Origin: Sistotremastrum niveocremeum HHB9708
Taxonomy: Eukaryota > Basidiomycota > Agaricomycetes > Sistotremastrales > Sistotremastraceae
Direction of reading: 5' to 3'
Assembly: GCA_001630475.1 (NCBI GenBank)
Contig: KV419397.1
Span: forward strand, 689,758 to 753,757
DNA length: 64,000 bases
Under the pieces are notes generated by a model. That model was not told where the DNA came from. It did no database searches and worked only from the letters and a program-made list of their open reading frames with translations. A program made the position numbers and the translations under genes. Shown here piece after piece: positions 23,688 to 38,649 of this stretch. Position 1 is the stretch's first letter, and each line of letters opens with the position of its first letter.

Positions 23688-24364
23688 AACCTTTGTTCCT
23701 TGTGGGCTTCAAGTGAATAGTTTGTATAAAAGAATGTAAAGTACTGTAATGCAATACTGCTCGCGCGCTTATGCTGGTTGTATGATCCATTATTTATTTT
23801 GTTGACACGACCAGGACCTGCATCCAGCTATGAATCTATGGAGGCATCATCAAACAGTTGGCTTCAAGTTTTATGAATTTAAATTTTGCACGGCTGACTC
23901 GGAGATTGAATCCAAATTTTGACCAATATCCACCCTGCCAGTGTCAGCGAACATGGTGCTCGAGTTCTAGACCGCATTGAATCCGCATCACTGAAAAAAA
24001 TGATCATATACTTATGGGGCAAGACTATCTGGCAGTAACTCTGGCAACTCTTCTGAACGCGTCGTATACATACATGATTCGGGAGTACAGAGCGATATTC
24101 GGAGCTACAACAGGGTCCCAGCCTGAGGGTAGCCTGAGGAGAGAGCGGACCTCAGGGAGTCGATCGTCCTACCGTTGCGTTGGTTGAGCATAGATCTACT
24201 TTAGATACCTGATTCCGGGATGCAAAGTACGTTGTCATTGCCACCGAGGCCCCTTGCATGTCCGTCTGAGATTGCCGTTCCACAGACCCGCACCTCAACA
24301 GCTGGTCGTTCGAGACGTCGACAAAGAAAAGAAAGGACTATTACTACATCCACGCATAAAAATA
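23688..24364. other. Spacer between the two MDR genes
   Basis: Holds the 3' end of copy 1 and the promoter of copy 2. I see no other feature. Confidence 0.5.
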
Positions 24365-25813
24365 ATGAAGGCGCTCGTGATTCAGGAGGATCATTCTGTT
24401 CAATTAGAGGATAGGCCCATCCCAGAACCAGGACCAGATGAAATCCTGTAACCTAACTTTTGCTATTCGCCACACGGCCACACTGACAGTTCTAATTGGT
24501 TGTACAGAATCAAAGTAATTGCAGCTGGACTGAATCATACAGGTGTGGCCGTGTCTGAAATCCAAAATTGACTCCCACTTGACTTCACCTTTCCTTCAAG
24601 ATCACAAGGTACCGTTGTGTTCTGAACTTCCGAATTTCATTTTGATTGCAACATATGTCTCCAGTCGGCGCTCTTGGGAAACCCGGGAACGATATCGGGA
24701 TGTGATGCAGTGGGCGAAGTCGTAAAGCTTGGTTCCAATGTACCAGACCACGAGGTGAAGAAGGGTGAAAAGCGGTTTGCCTTCGTTAGGGGTGCTATCA
24801 GTGAGACGAATGGTGCTTTTTCGGAGTATGTCCACGGCGTCCACCTCAAGAAGTGGCTAACATAGCTTCTTTCAGATACATGACATGTCTGTGGGACGGG
24901 ACGTCCCTAATTCCGCCGAGTATAACGCCTCAAGAAGCGGCTTCTATACCGATCCCATTTGCCACAGCGGTACGATAATTCGAAGGTCTTGCTCGTTACA
25001 TTAATAATTTTAATCAGATGCAATGTCTCTATTACAAGCTACCTATTCCTGAATATCCTCACAGATCGAACGGCGAATGGATAGTTATATGGAGTGGAGT
25101 AAGGCGATTTCTCTCTTGCCGCTTACCAAAATTAAGCTTGATTGATCAAGGCTTCAGCGGTCGGGCAGTACGCCATCCAGCTTGCTAGGCTAGCTGGTTT
25201 GCGAATTGCCACAACGGCATCGCCGAGCCGTTGGAAACTTGTGCAGAATCTCGGGGCCGATGTCGTTGTCGATTACAAAGACCCGGAAGTCATACAAAAG
25301 CTCAGAAACGCAACCAACGACTCGATTCAATATGGCATAGACTGGTGCATGTCTCCTAAATGTTCCGGCCCTCTACTGTGTTAACGCCAAAACAGCATTT
25401 CCCAAAAAGGGACGCCTCAACTAGTTCAACAAGCCTTCCGACCCGAGGGCGGAGACTTGGTGTTGGTCTTATTCGATCTCGACAATCTACCTCGGCCTGA
25501 GGTGAAAACAAGAGCTATGATGGGTTACAACATTCTCGGGTACGAAACGCAAGTCGGAGATATCTTTTACAAAGCCGTCCCGGAACAAAGAGCTATGTGG
25601 GTGAGATGGTGCAAGCTCTGCACAAAGTTGTTTGGAGACGGTCAGCTGAAGGTTGTTCGTTACTCACACTCCTGACGCTGTTTGCTGACAAAACCCTTTA
25701 TTTGACAGCCCTTAAATGTTGAGGTGATAGGCGGACTGGACCAAGTACAGAAGGGCTTCGAGTTGCTGCGGACCGGGAACCATTCAAAGAAGATAGTTTT
25801 CAACGTCGGGTGA
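24365..25813 (+). CDS. MDR-family oxidoreductase, enoyl-reductase/ToxD-like (copy 2)
   Basis: Nine exons (24365-24447, 24508-24542, 24601-24608, 24665-24825, 24876-24969, 25018-25098, 25151-25344, 25396-25651, 25709-25813) join in frame to about 338 residues. It is a tandem paralogue of the upstream gene: MKALVIQEDHSV, IKVIAAGLNHTD, GTISGCDAVGEVVKLGS, ASAVGQYAIQLARLAG, LGADVVVDYKDPEV, ending SKKIVFNVG. Exon sizes and phases match copy 1 almost one for one, including the 8-nt exon. The intron after VVVDYK is missing. Same family role: NADPH-dependent reduction of an unknown substrate. Both copies look intact. Confidence 0.85.
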
Positions 25814-26239
25814 ACGCACATACCGTTTTGGGTCGTGTATCAGTCGTTCCTGTGAACAGTTTTTCTTTCTGGTCTTGGGACCAAGCACTGACTCCACCAT
25901 GATTCCATGCAAACGTGAGAGAAAAAGTGTTCAATATTTCCTGCGTGCGCCCGCTCTTCGTTGATTTTTATCAATGTACAGCAAGCTTTGATATCTACAT
26001 GCTTCGGGGTCATTGAAGGTGATCCAAAGCATTTCAAACGTACCGATGTTTCCCATTCAAGACTTTGTAGCCCTTGCATCTGTGGGTTGAGAAGCTTCGA
26101 TAGATAAGCAAAATCCAAGTTCCCCGCGACATGTGTTGTGCAAGCTCGAAATAGAAGCTCGGCGACTGCATTCTCTCATTCGCAGAATGCTTTCGTATAT
26201 AAAGCGATTCAGGGGGGCCAAAGCTTACCTCTAGTCCTA
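25814..26239. other. Intergenic stretch with TATA-like box
   Basis: No gene seen. A TATATAAAG sequence near 26195-26203 lies about 40 bp before the peptide ATG at 26240 and is a likely TATA box. Confidence 0.45.
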
Positions 26240-26473
26240 ATGGTTGGCATCCGCTTTACGATTGCACTTTTCCTCTGCTTCATGGCAACCAAGTTTGCTG
26301 CCCCCACATTACCTGCCAACTCTGACCTAGAAAACGAAGGGTGTGGTGAGACTCCTGTTTACCGAGATCTGCGACTGTTGTCTGATGAAGATCTTATAGT
26401 CAATAATATAGCAGATGATATAGAGACCGGCGACTCACCTGACACCATGTTACCATGCGAGGAGTTCAAATGA
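26240..26473 (+). CDS. Small secreted acidic peptide, CxxFK end
   Basis: ATG 26240 opens MVGIRFTIALFLCFMATKFA, a strong signal peptide. A short acidic mature part ends PCEEFK. As one exon it encodes 77 residues. A canonical donor (GTGAGA at 26345) and an AAG acceptor at 26389 would remove 45 bp without changing frame. That leaves 62 residues with a phase-1 intron, the architecture of the peptide cluster at 59-62 kb. It has two cysteines in the spliced mature part. An upstream frame (26138) would bury the signal peptide, so the inner ATG was chosen. Function unknown. Confidence 0.5.
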   Translation: MVGIRFTIALFLCFMATKFAAPTLPANSDLENEGCGETPVYRDLRLLSDEDLIVNNIADDIETGDSPDTMLPCEEFK

Positions 26474-27043
26474 GTACTGTATTCTGATCAAAGACACCAA
26501 GGTAGGGGAGTTACTGCCCCTTCCACAGATACTGCGTCCATTGACACTCATTTTCATTTGTGAACGATTAGACCCTTTGTATGTTTGGATATCTTAATTT
26601 GGAGCTGTAGGCGTAGTGTATGATGGCTCGTCGGACGGTGATTCATAGTTTCAATGAAGTGACATTTCCGTCTGTTCCACGAAGGGTGTACTCCACGGGC
26701 CATCTATTATACATGCATAATCTCCATTCGTACTCTGGCGGGTGCAACGGGGCTCCTGGTTTTGGTGCGATCGCCGATCTACACGTCCAGGAAGCCCCGC
26801 GAACGTCCCAAAAATATCTTGGGAGCGGACATGAGGAAAGAAGGTGTAGGATTTGTGGTTATCCCATCGCATGCAATACCCACATGTATGTCGTGCGAAT
26901 AGAAATCAGTCGTGAGAGAGTCTAAGATTGCTGAACAACGACTATCCTCATGCTCCTGGAGCTGAGGGATTCATTTAAAGGGACGCGAGCAGCGAGAACC
27001 ATAAGATAATCAAGACATCCAGCATCGTTCAAGCCAAGTCAGC
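26474..27043. other. Gene-free stretch
   Basis: The open frame 26620-26925 has no signal or motif and I do not support it. The last 100 bp are the likely promoter of the peptide at 27044. Confidence 0.45.
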
Positions 27044-27254
27044 ATGCGCTTGTATATTTTGCTGATCCTTGCAAGTCTCGGGATGGTCTTCGCTAGACCA
27101 TCATTTAAAGGTCAGTAAGAGGCGGTGTCACCGATTCTACTGGCGAGATGATAGCGGTAGAATACTAACGGGATCTCTAGGTGGTATCACCGAAGACTTT
27201 GATGTCGAAGCAACAGTGGAGTTGGAAGACCCAGAAGGCGCGCCAGAATTCTGA
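27044..27254 (+). CDS. Tiny secreted acidic peptide (46 residues)
   Basis: Exons 27044-27110 and 27181-27254 (phase-1 intron) encode 46 residues. The signal peptide is MRLYILLILASLGMVFA. The mature part starts RPSFKGGITEDFDVEATVEL and ends GAPEF. It has no cysteine. The ARP start after the signal, the intron right after it, the acidic body and a final Phe resemble the four peptides at 59036-61881 and suggest a distant relative. This relation is inference from architecture, since the sequence is too short for a firm alignment. Confidence 0.5.
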
Positions 27255-27908
27255 GGTTGGCATTATCAATTTTAGGTTCTTAGTGATATTCGACTTTCTT
27301 AGTCAAGGATAGGATAGCCCGTATTCGTGCCAGGATCTGGATGACGCTCAGACGGGCGGTTACGGCAGCGTGGGCAGGCCCGGGAGCCATACGATTGATC
27401 AATTGAACCTCCTCGTCTTCAGTCATACGAGTTTGGATGTTAGAATGGGATTATTCGTTGACTGCGAAATCACTTACAGATATTACCAGATACTATGTTG
27501 CACTTCGAATTGTGGCAGGAGAATATATCTAGTATTTTGAAATCTGCTGGGATTTGGGGAAGCCATTCGCCGCAGGATATTTGACGTCGTTGGCAATAGA
27601 CTTCAAGAATAATACAATGATCGCTTCAGTCATCGCTCAGAACAGCGGTATATAAAGAACTTGAAGGTTGTGGCGACGACAAGGTTGGGGCCCGTTGGGG
27701 GCCGGCGACAGTTTTATCGTCCGTCACGGTGTGACGCATCGTGTTCTGGTCGCAAGTACGTCCGCTTGGGCATTTACTACGTCAGCATTTTCTGCCTTAT
27801 CGATCTTGTCATTTGGCAGGACACCATGGAATAGATTGAGAACTGATCTGGGAGCATACCGAGCTCATTTCAGATTAGAATTAGCCAAGATCGGAGTGTG
27901 AACAGCTC
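27255..27908. other. Intergenic stretch
   Basis: No supported gene. The minus strand at 27290-27660 has fragments that look faintly coding and a TATATA near 27650, but no consistent exon chain (see rejected items). The right end is upstream of the helicase. Confidence 0.4.
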
Positions 27909-31206
<3,298 letters not shown>

Positions 31207-31706
31207 ACACTGTAATTTACTCTGTATTATAAATTCTAAGGGTCTGAGGCTAAGAAGAAGTCGGCGGCGGTGAGGATCAAGTCGAATTAAAATCAGGGTG
31301 AACTTGAAGCTTGAAGTGTAAGTCGAGGCTTCGGCCTAATCGGAATTACCAAGGGACCCGTCTCGGAGTTTCAATTGTTCTCGTTGCCGACTCGGCACGC
31401 CAAGGCGGCTAAGCGCGGAGTCTCGAGTGACTCGGAATGGTTTGTTTTCAAAGCTAAAGCACATCGATACTCTCTTCTTCCCCTTTGACGTGGCATCTTA
31501 CGCAGGATGCACGACTCGGACGCTCGCATTCGTAACAAGTTGGAGGTTCTTCGGTCATTTCAGGCTGCCGGGCGGGCTGCGGGCAGTGGCTGCTCTTCGT
31601 GATGGGCGCCCTGGTCAGGAGCCTCGGGGTGTTTCACTCGCATATTAATATGAAGGGACTGGACCTGGTTAGACTTTAGTCGTTTTTCTCCATCTCTATC
31701 TACGCT
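31207..31706. other. Intergenic stretch
   Basis: No gene seen. It contains several scattered ACTCGG/CTCGG words without a clear repeat unit. Confidence 0.45.
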
Positions 31707-33303
31707 ATGCGTCTGAACGAGCTCAACACGGACGTCCTGCTAGAAATCGTGAAGCATCTCTCCGCCGAGGATATTATATGTCTACGAAAGGTGAGCTTCG
31801 TTGAAGCTATTTCGTCTAGGAGTCGCATCTGAAGAGGCTCATAGACTTGTCATGATTTGTGGTCGCTGTCTCAACTTCGTGCAATCTGGCATTCCATCGT
31901 TCAGAGTCTCCGACAGTCCAATATCCCATTGGCATGGTCCCGCTCCATCCCAATCGCCATTGCTGCACAGGAGACGCTAGAAAAAGTCGCACTCCGCACC
32001 TCTCTGCTGCAAAGCATCTGGACCGGCCCCTCACCAGCCTCTTCGTCCATCACACAGTTCCCTTCGTCATTAGGGGCTGCTTCTCGCGACCTGTTTCTAC
32101 AATTCACTGAGGGTGGGGAATGGTTGATTGTTGCCCACGACACTAGGGTTGAATGCTGGCACGTTGCATCGAGGCAAATACTTGGTTCTTTTGCCGCTTC
32201 GGAACCTGTTCGGATAGAAGCAATGACCGCCAAAATCGTTCATCAAGGAACTGAGATGATAGTCGTGCTGCGACTGGTTCCACGTTTCGGTGGCGCGCCG
32301 CATAGCATGATTTGGACGCTGAGAGCCGCTATGGGCGATTCGACAACCCCCTTCGACCTAGCCGTGGTCGATGATGAAAGATTCCCTATGAATCTATTCT
32401 GGGGCGTCGGCGACCCCGAAATTCGTGGCGATCTAATCGTGACACCGCTCCAGCTTCGCAATGAAGCATCTGTCATCTATCTCCATGACTGGAGTCAAAA
32501 TAGGAAGCTTATTCTCCAGGTTCGTCCTTGTTTTACGGTCGTTTCGGGGTTTGTACTGACTTGCGCATCAGCCTCATTCTCGGGGTCCGTACAACGAGTT
32601 GGCTTTTACCTCACAGAAGCTCGTTTTATTCGGGCGCACGGAGTCCGGTTCATCAAGCCTCTTTGTCGAGGAATATGCTATTCCTCCTCTCGCGGACAAC
32701 AAAACCTTCACTGTGTCGTCCCCAATCCTTCATGTTCATCCAGAGTCTTCGACTACTTTTGAGACACCTGAATCCATGAAGGATTGGCAAATCAAGATCT
32801 CGGATATCGTGTCTCACACCTCTGATCGACTATCACTTGCATTCTTCATCGTTCCAATAACCGACGGTAGTTCTCCGAACATCCGATACGATTATGCGAC
32901 CCCTTCCCTCCAGGTGGGACGTGAACACGCCCCCTCGATATCCCTATCGGATTCTTCGGCTTTTGGTCTGCCATTAGTCAATGGTCCACGTACAGTCACC
33001 TGGGTGTTTTATCCTGGCTCTTCAGGGAAGCGTGCTCTCTTGGGCCAGAAGGCTCGATATGGACCCGGTGCCAAGACTGTCGACCGTTATGCGGCCTGTT
33101 CGTTCGACCTCGACGAAAGCTTGCCACATACTGCTCAGCGCGGTGACATCAATAATGGAATTCGCCGAGTTGATGTTGGGCTGGAATTTCTTCTACAAGG
33201 AGCTACCTCAATCGCTTTCGAGGAAAGGTTGGGTCTTGTTGCTTATTCCCATAAGAACAAGCCGGAAGTCTGTATCGCTGCCTTCCTACCTTCGACGGTG
33301 TAG
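31707..33303 (+). CDS. F-box protein with beta-propeller-like body
   Basis: Exons 31707-31790, 31845-32519 and 32572-33303 give 496 residues. The first two exons encode a clear F-box: LNTDVLLEIVKHLSAEDIIC followed by LRKTCHDLWSLSQLR. The remainder has repeated strands of the type LIVAHDTRVECWHVASRQIL and LIVTPLQLRNEASVIYL, which look like a degenerate WD/propeller fold. This is a common layout of Agaricomycete F-box proteins, presumed SCF substrate adaptors. Substrate unknown. The first ATG fits because the F-box begins within seven residues. Confidence 0.78.
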
Positions 33304-33704
33304 AAGCGGTTCGGCTGCCCCTGGCATTTTCATATTTATCTTTTTCGTCGCATTGAGCATATTCTTTTCCTAATTTCTTCCGTAGACATCTACAGTATAT
33401 TGCTTACTCTTCTCGTCTAATACATAATGTCCACTGTGCTCCGATTACATGTTTCCCCTGAGGCTTGATGGTGTGCTGCTAAAGTAGCGCGCATTTTGGG
33501 GCTCTTGCGTTTTTCCAAAATGCCACGTGACCCACACGCTGTCCGTGAATTTTTCGGACGATAATGGCGTCTTCGAGTCATACCTTGTCAGCGCCTCCTC
33601 TCCATAAAAACTACAAGCTGCTATAGCAGTAAGGTGTCAGTACCTTGAATACTTCCCTATCTCCTTCCCTGCACTTCCGTTACTCGAAAACTCTACACTC
33701 CGCG
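33304..33704. other. Intergenic stretch
   Basis: 3' end of the F-box gene and promoter of aspartokinase. A TCC/CTCC-rich stretch precedes the ATG. No other feature. Confidence 0.5.
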
Positions 33705-35990
33705 ATGTCCAGCTCAGATTCAGAAGGCTCTCACTCCCCAGCTCGTGCATCAGATGCTGGGTCTTCCGTTGAATCAGAAGGCCCTGGTACACCGCCGAAT
33801 CTCCATCAAAACAGCATCGACCCGTCTGCAAAGTGGCTCGTGCAGAAATACGGCGGGACGAGCGTGGGCAAATTTGCCGCTAAGATTGCTGAAGACATCA
33901 TCCCGTGCGTTCTTTTCTCGTGGCTTTCTGGCTTTCTGCCATGATCAGCTTGCAAAGATAAGCTCATCGTGACTATCATACAGGAGATATCTAGACCAAC
34001 ACAAAATCGCTATCGTGTGCTCGGCTCGATCGGGCACTACCAAAGCGCTCGGGACAACAAATCTACTACTAAAAGCCGCATCACAGACACTAGGCGGCAA
34101 GAAGCCTGCAGGAATCAGCCACGAGAGGGGTGTATCGAGTCCTGGCACCAACACACCATTATCCATATTCTGGGGCAAAACAAATGGCGCAGCGTCGCCT
34201 CCCTGCAGCCCCTCTCGCACTCGAGATCGACAAGAATCTGTCACATCGAATGGATCACCTACATTGAACGCTTCGGTTCCTGTTGGAAGTAGTCAAGGAT
34301 CTGTCCCACCGCTGTCGTTGTCATCCTCATCATCTTCATTCGGCGTTACTGTTGATTTGATACAGACTGAACATGTGTCAGCGGCACGAGCCAACGTACG
34401 AACCCCCGAGATTTTGCAGGAGCTGGAGGCGGAAATTGAGAGTGATTGTGAGGGGTTGAAAGCATACTTGGCGGCGTCTCAGGTGAGCTAGACTCCCCTC
34501 AACACATTTCACGACTATTTATCCCGAGTTCAAGATCATTGATGAGATATCGCCTCGATCGAGAGATAACATCGTCGGCGTAGGGGAAAAGCTGGCCTGT
34601 AAACTGGTAGCTGCTATCCTAAGAGATCGTGTGAGCATATACAACCTATGCCTTCCCCCTTATTGACTCTTTGATGAACAGGGCATCGACTCTGAGTATG
34701 TATCATTAGAAAACATCGTACCCGAGTTCGAAGACGGAGATCACACTGCTTTATCGGAAAGTTCATTACCACAGGAGTGGTATGATCGAGTAGCCGAGGC
34801 TGTGGGTGAACGAGTTCGACAATGTGGACCCCGCGTTCCAGTAGTAACAGGCATGCTCTCCCCGCGCTCGTTCTTCCCGATCATTAATGAAGTTTGTTCT
34901 CCCCCGCAGGCTTCTTTGGTCCCGTCCCTGGTTCATTACTGCATCAAATTGGGCGGGGGTACACGGACCTTCTTGCAGCCCTCCTTTCTGTTGGTCTGGA
35001 GGCCTCGGAAATGCAGATATGGAAAGAAGTCGATGGTATATTTACGGCTGACCCGAGAAAAGTGCCCACAGCGCGACTTATTCCCATCATTTCGCCTGAG
35101 GAAGCGGCGGAGTTGACGTACTACGGGAGTGAGGTCGTGCATCCTTTCACGATGGAACAGGTACGTAAATCATGCTTTCAGTGAAGAACAAATGCCAATG
35201 GTCCCTATAGGTTGTACGTCGGAAGATTCCGATCCGCATCAAAAACGTCGAAAATCCTGAAGGCGGAGGCACTGTCATTCATCCATCATTGGATGTTGCT
35301 GAAGAGACGATTGAAGAACGCGTAGACCCGGTCGCGTCGCCCGCTTCCGACTTTTCCTTAGCGGAGCGCAAAAGACTCCCTACTGCCGTGACGTATAAGG
35401 AGAACATAATCGTTCTGAACGTCAATTCCAATCGCAAGAGCGTCTCGCACGGGTTCCTAGCAGGGATCTTCACGACACTAGACCGATTTGGTGTAGTCGT
35501 GGACTTGATCAGCACCAGCGAAGTTCATGTGAGTATGGCGATCGGGGATACGCACAATAAGAAGTCGCTGGATAAATTTGTGAAAGAACTGCGGAAAATC
35601 GGCACGGTAGGCAATCGCCTTCGTACGTAGGAGAAACTACTGATCAATACCTGCCTGATACAGGTCTCTGTACATAACGATATGGCTATCCTTTCCCTCG
35701 TCGGGAAGCATATGCACAAGCTCGTCGGTATCGCAGGCCGGATGTTCTCCACCCTTGCAGAAGGCAATGTCAACATCGAGATGATCAGCCAGGGCGCATC
35801 AGAAATTAATATCTCATGCGTCATCCAAGGCAAAGACGCGGTCAAGGCGTTAAATATGATCCACCAGAGTTGCCTGCAGATACGACCAGACGGTGCACGG
35901 GGGCGTAGTAAGTGGATATCTCGTCTTCAATATCCGGCCGTGTACTGATGAAGCCCCTATTCATTTGTAGTAGGCCCCTGGCTGTTTTAA
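33705..35990 (+). CDS. HOM3: Aspartokinase
   Basis: Eight exons (33705-33904, 33984-34482, 34535-34630, 34682-34850, 34910-35160, 35211-35606, 35664-35907, 35971-35990) encode 624 residues. The kinase signature KYGGTSVGKF lies near residue 47. Further conserved parts are VCSARSG-T-KALGTTN, GFFGPVP followed by GSLLHQIGRGYTD, and WKEVDGIFTADPRKVPTAR. The C-terminal third has two ACT-type regulatory modules (VSHGFLAGIFTTLDRFGVVV, then LVGIAGRMFSTLAEGNVNIE). It phosphorylates L-aspartate, the first step to threonine, methionine and homoserine, and in fungi is feedback-inhibited by threonine. It is longer than yeast Hom3, mainly through a Ser/Pro-rich N-terminal insertion encoded in exon 2. The intron after exon 4 starts GCATGC and ends CAG (GC-AG). 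Confidence 0.93.
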
Positions 35991-36538
35991 AGCCTAAACG
36001 GATAATTCGTCCGCGTTTGGGTGTGATGTCAGTGTGCCCGCGTAGGCCCCCTATCGTTGTACACGACGTCATGTGTGAGGCAACGACTGTTCGCGATGCG
36101 TATTCCGAACAAGTGTTGTCTCACGAACTTCGACCACGTTTCAAGTCTCTTTCCATCTGCACACCTGAAGCGTTGTCGTCCCCGTGGTCTAATCGCACAG
36201 CCTTCGATCATCATCCCCGGACCATGGCACGTTTATGGCTGCTGATGTTCCTGATAGCGTTCATCTGATAATTAAAGTTTGTCTGATCTTGTCTTGATGT
36301 AGTATCTTGTGCACATGTATCTTGTTGTAGTAGATTAAGTGGCCCAACCTCGTGTATGAAATATGAGTGTCAGTTGAGTGTGGACGCTGTTGAGTCATGT
36401 TTCTGAAATGTCCCGTGTCTCCGACAAATGCGTGGCATTCGTTGCCCTGGAGTATAAAATCCGACTCATCATTTTCCCCTGTTCCACATCGAACCACTTA
36501 CCAGCTTACCTCCTAATCGCCAAATATTCGAGTCTTTG
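35991..36538. other. Intergenic stretch
   Basis: No supported gene between aspartokinase and the coiled-coil gene. Confidence 0.5.
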
Positions 36539-37938
36539 ATGTCTGCTTCGCCAGTCGTCAGACGGTCTTCTAATGCGAGCGGCTCCCTTTCTCCGCCTTC
36601 CACCGACGGCCTCGTAAATTGGTACGAAGCTGAGGAAGAACGTATAATCAATCTCTTATCTCGCAAGCTCGAGCAGGTACCAATATAGTATCTCATTAGC
36701 TCGCAAAGACTGACTGGTATCGCACAGTTACGAGAAGAGAAGATCGCGCTTGAGAACACTCTTGAAGCAGAGTCTGAATCTCAAGTGAATCGCCTGAATC
36801 GCGAACTGTCAGTACTGCGAAGACAGCAGCAACAGCAGCAACAATCGCAGAGTCAGCAAGGTGGTCAGAATGGTGTAGACGCTGCTCAGCCTGCCCCGGC
36901 AACCTCAGATCCACGATATCCAAGTTCAGAAATAATGCTCGACGCAATGCGTCGCGAGAACGAATCGCTGCGCACTAGGCTAATGGACATTGAGAACGAC
37001 TACATCCGAATGAGAAGATTGAATGAGGTCTATCGGGAGGAGTTGATCGAGCATCGCCGTAGAGTGAGTACTAGCTCATTACCTTTTGTTTCAAATGCTC
37101 AAGCGTCTTCGGTTTTCTTGTGCCGCATCAGCTTGGCGTCCCGATCGATAATTTGGTCGGTCTTGCCAGTACGCCATTGTCACCAACGTTTGCGAGCGAT
37201 CCATTATCTCAACCAATACACCGACGCTCATCCGGTATGCACATTATATTTGAATCCTTTTCTCATTCAACCCGCTCAGGCGTTCCAATCCCAGGTCGGC
37301 ACACTTCGAATCCTCGCACTTCATTGCAGCAGACTTCAGGCCCTTCACCACCTACAACCGCCACCACCGCATCCTCATCTTTTTCATCCTCACCCGCTGC
37401 CATGACGTTCTCGCCTCCTGTACCGGCTGCGTCGGGCAGCAATCCCCTGTCGAGCACTGCAGTTTCCAATAATACTAATCTGACAACACCTCCTTCTGCG
37501 TCGTCTCTTACCTCAAATCCTCCCATGCCATATCCTCTTCGCCAACACCATCTCTCATACCCCTCAGTCCCGCCTCCGTCCTTATCTTCCTCCCTAGGAT
37601 CTCCAATATTAACCGGAACATATCACCCGTCAAGTTACAATATCCCATCACCCATCTCACCGATAGCGGAGGGATACACGGGCGTCGGAAGTATACGTCG
37701 TCGAGGGTCGTCATCAGCACGGATCGCTGAGACTGGAAGCCTGAGAGAGCTGAGCGAGAGCAGAAGCAGGAGTCCTCGGCCTACCGGAAACGCGAGTCCT
37801 GCGCGGAGTGCGTCGAGGGACAGTATGAGTGGAACCACTGCCAGTGGTGGCAGCGCGAATACGAGCCCGGCTTCCCATTCCACCTCAAGGCCAATACCAA
37901 TTTTGAGCCGGGGTGGCACGCCTGTTGTGAGGCCATAG
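36539..37938 (+). CDS. CCDC6-like coiled-coil protein
   Basis: Exons 36539-36676, 36728-37063, 37132-37234 and 37280-37938 give 411 residues. The first third is coiled coil: LVNWYEAEEERIINLLSRKL, then LREEKIALENTLEAESESQV, with a poly-Gln stretch and MRRENESLRTRLMDIENDYI. This order resembles the CCDC6/DUF2046 family. The C-terminal half is Ser/Pro/Thr-rich, low in complexity and probably disordered, ending RGGTPVVRP with many possible SP/RS phosphosites. Animal CCDC6 is a checkpoint and phosphatase-linked scaffold; fungal roles are unclear. Introns are short and all junctions keep the frame. Confidence 0.72.
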
Positions 37939-38649
37939 CTTTTCTCTTCTTTTCGTTTCATGGAGTCCATCTCGTTATTACTTGACCATGAGCAGCCTGT
38001 TCTTTATCAATTGTAATTGACTATCGTTCCACATTGTTCCCACACAGTCCTTTCATTTGTCGCGGTCGGCTCTGGATCCTTGTACTTTATCAACATACTA
38101 TGTACTGTACAATGGCTCAATTTCTGAGAATGCATGGCATCCAGAGGACACGGATCTGACCTCACTATAGTTGGTCGTCAGTTACCATACAGCCAGCTGC
38201 AGCCTTTTCGGTTGGGTGAAATCAGTGCCGAGTATATACGCGTAGTTCAGTTACCGGTCACCGGTACGGCGTCGGAATATCGGAACAGTTACCCACCTTC
38301 GAGCTTCGTCTTCAATCTAAATTGACACAATCTGGGTCTATGTTTAACGTCACCCTGCAATACACCTAAGAGATCTTACCCCTTAACGATTTTTATTAAC
38401 GATTTTTATGAAGACACTGCTGGACACATGGTCGTGTTGAACGCATATCAGCAGCACGATTCTGCACGAACCCGATTTGGAGTCTTGGACAATTGATGGA
38501 TTTAGGACTCGGAACACCTCCGCCACTCCATTTCCTTTATCACGTTCCAGGATGATGTTGTCAACTGATTTATTTAACCCCTGGGTACACCAGCCCAGTT
38601 CTCCCCTGTATCGCTCCCTGGACGAACGTTCGTTGAAAGCGCCCGCCCT
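37939..38649. other. Intergenic stretch
   Basis: No supported gene. It contains the 3' end of the coiled-coil gene and sequence upstream of the kinase-NACHT gene, whose start is not certain. Confidence 0.45.

Noticed and set aside
27290-27660. Possible minus-strand two-exon gene with pieces such as WLPQIPADFKILDIFSCHNS and MAPGPAHAAVTARLSV
   Set aside because: The pieces look partly coding and a TATATA is present. However, three frames compete, stops interrupt each, and no single exon chain with an ATG could be built.
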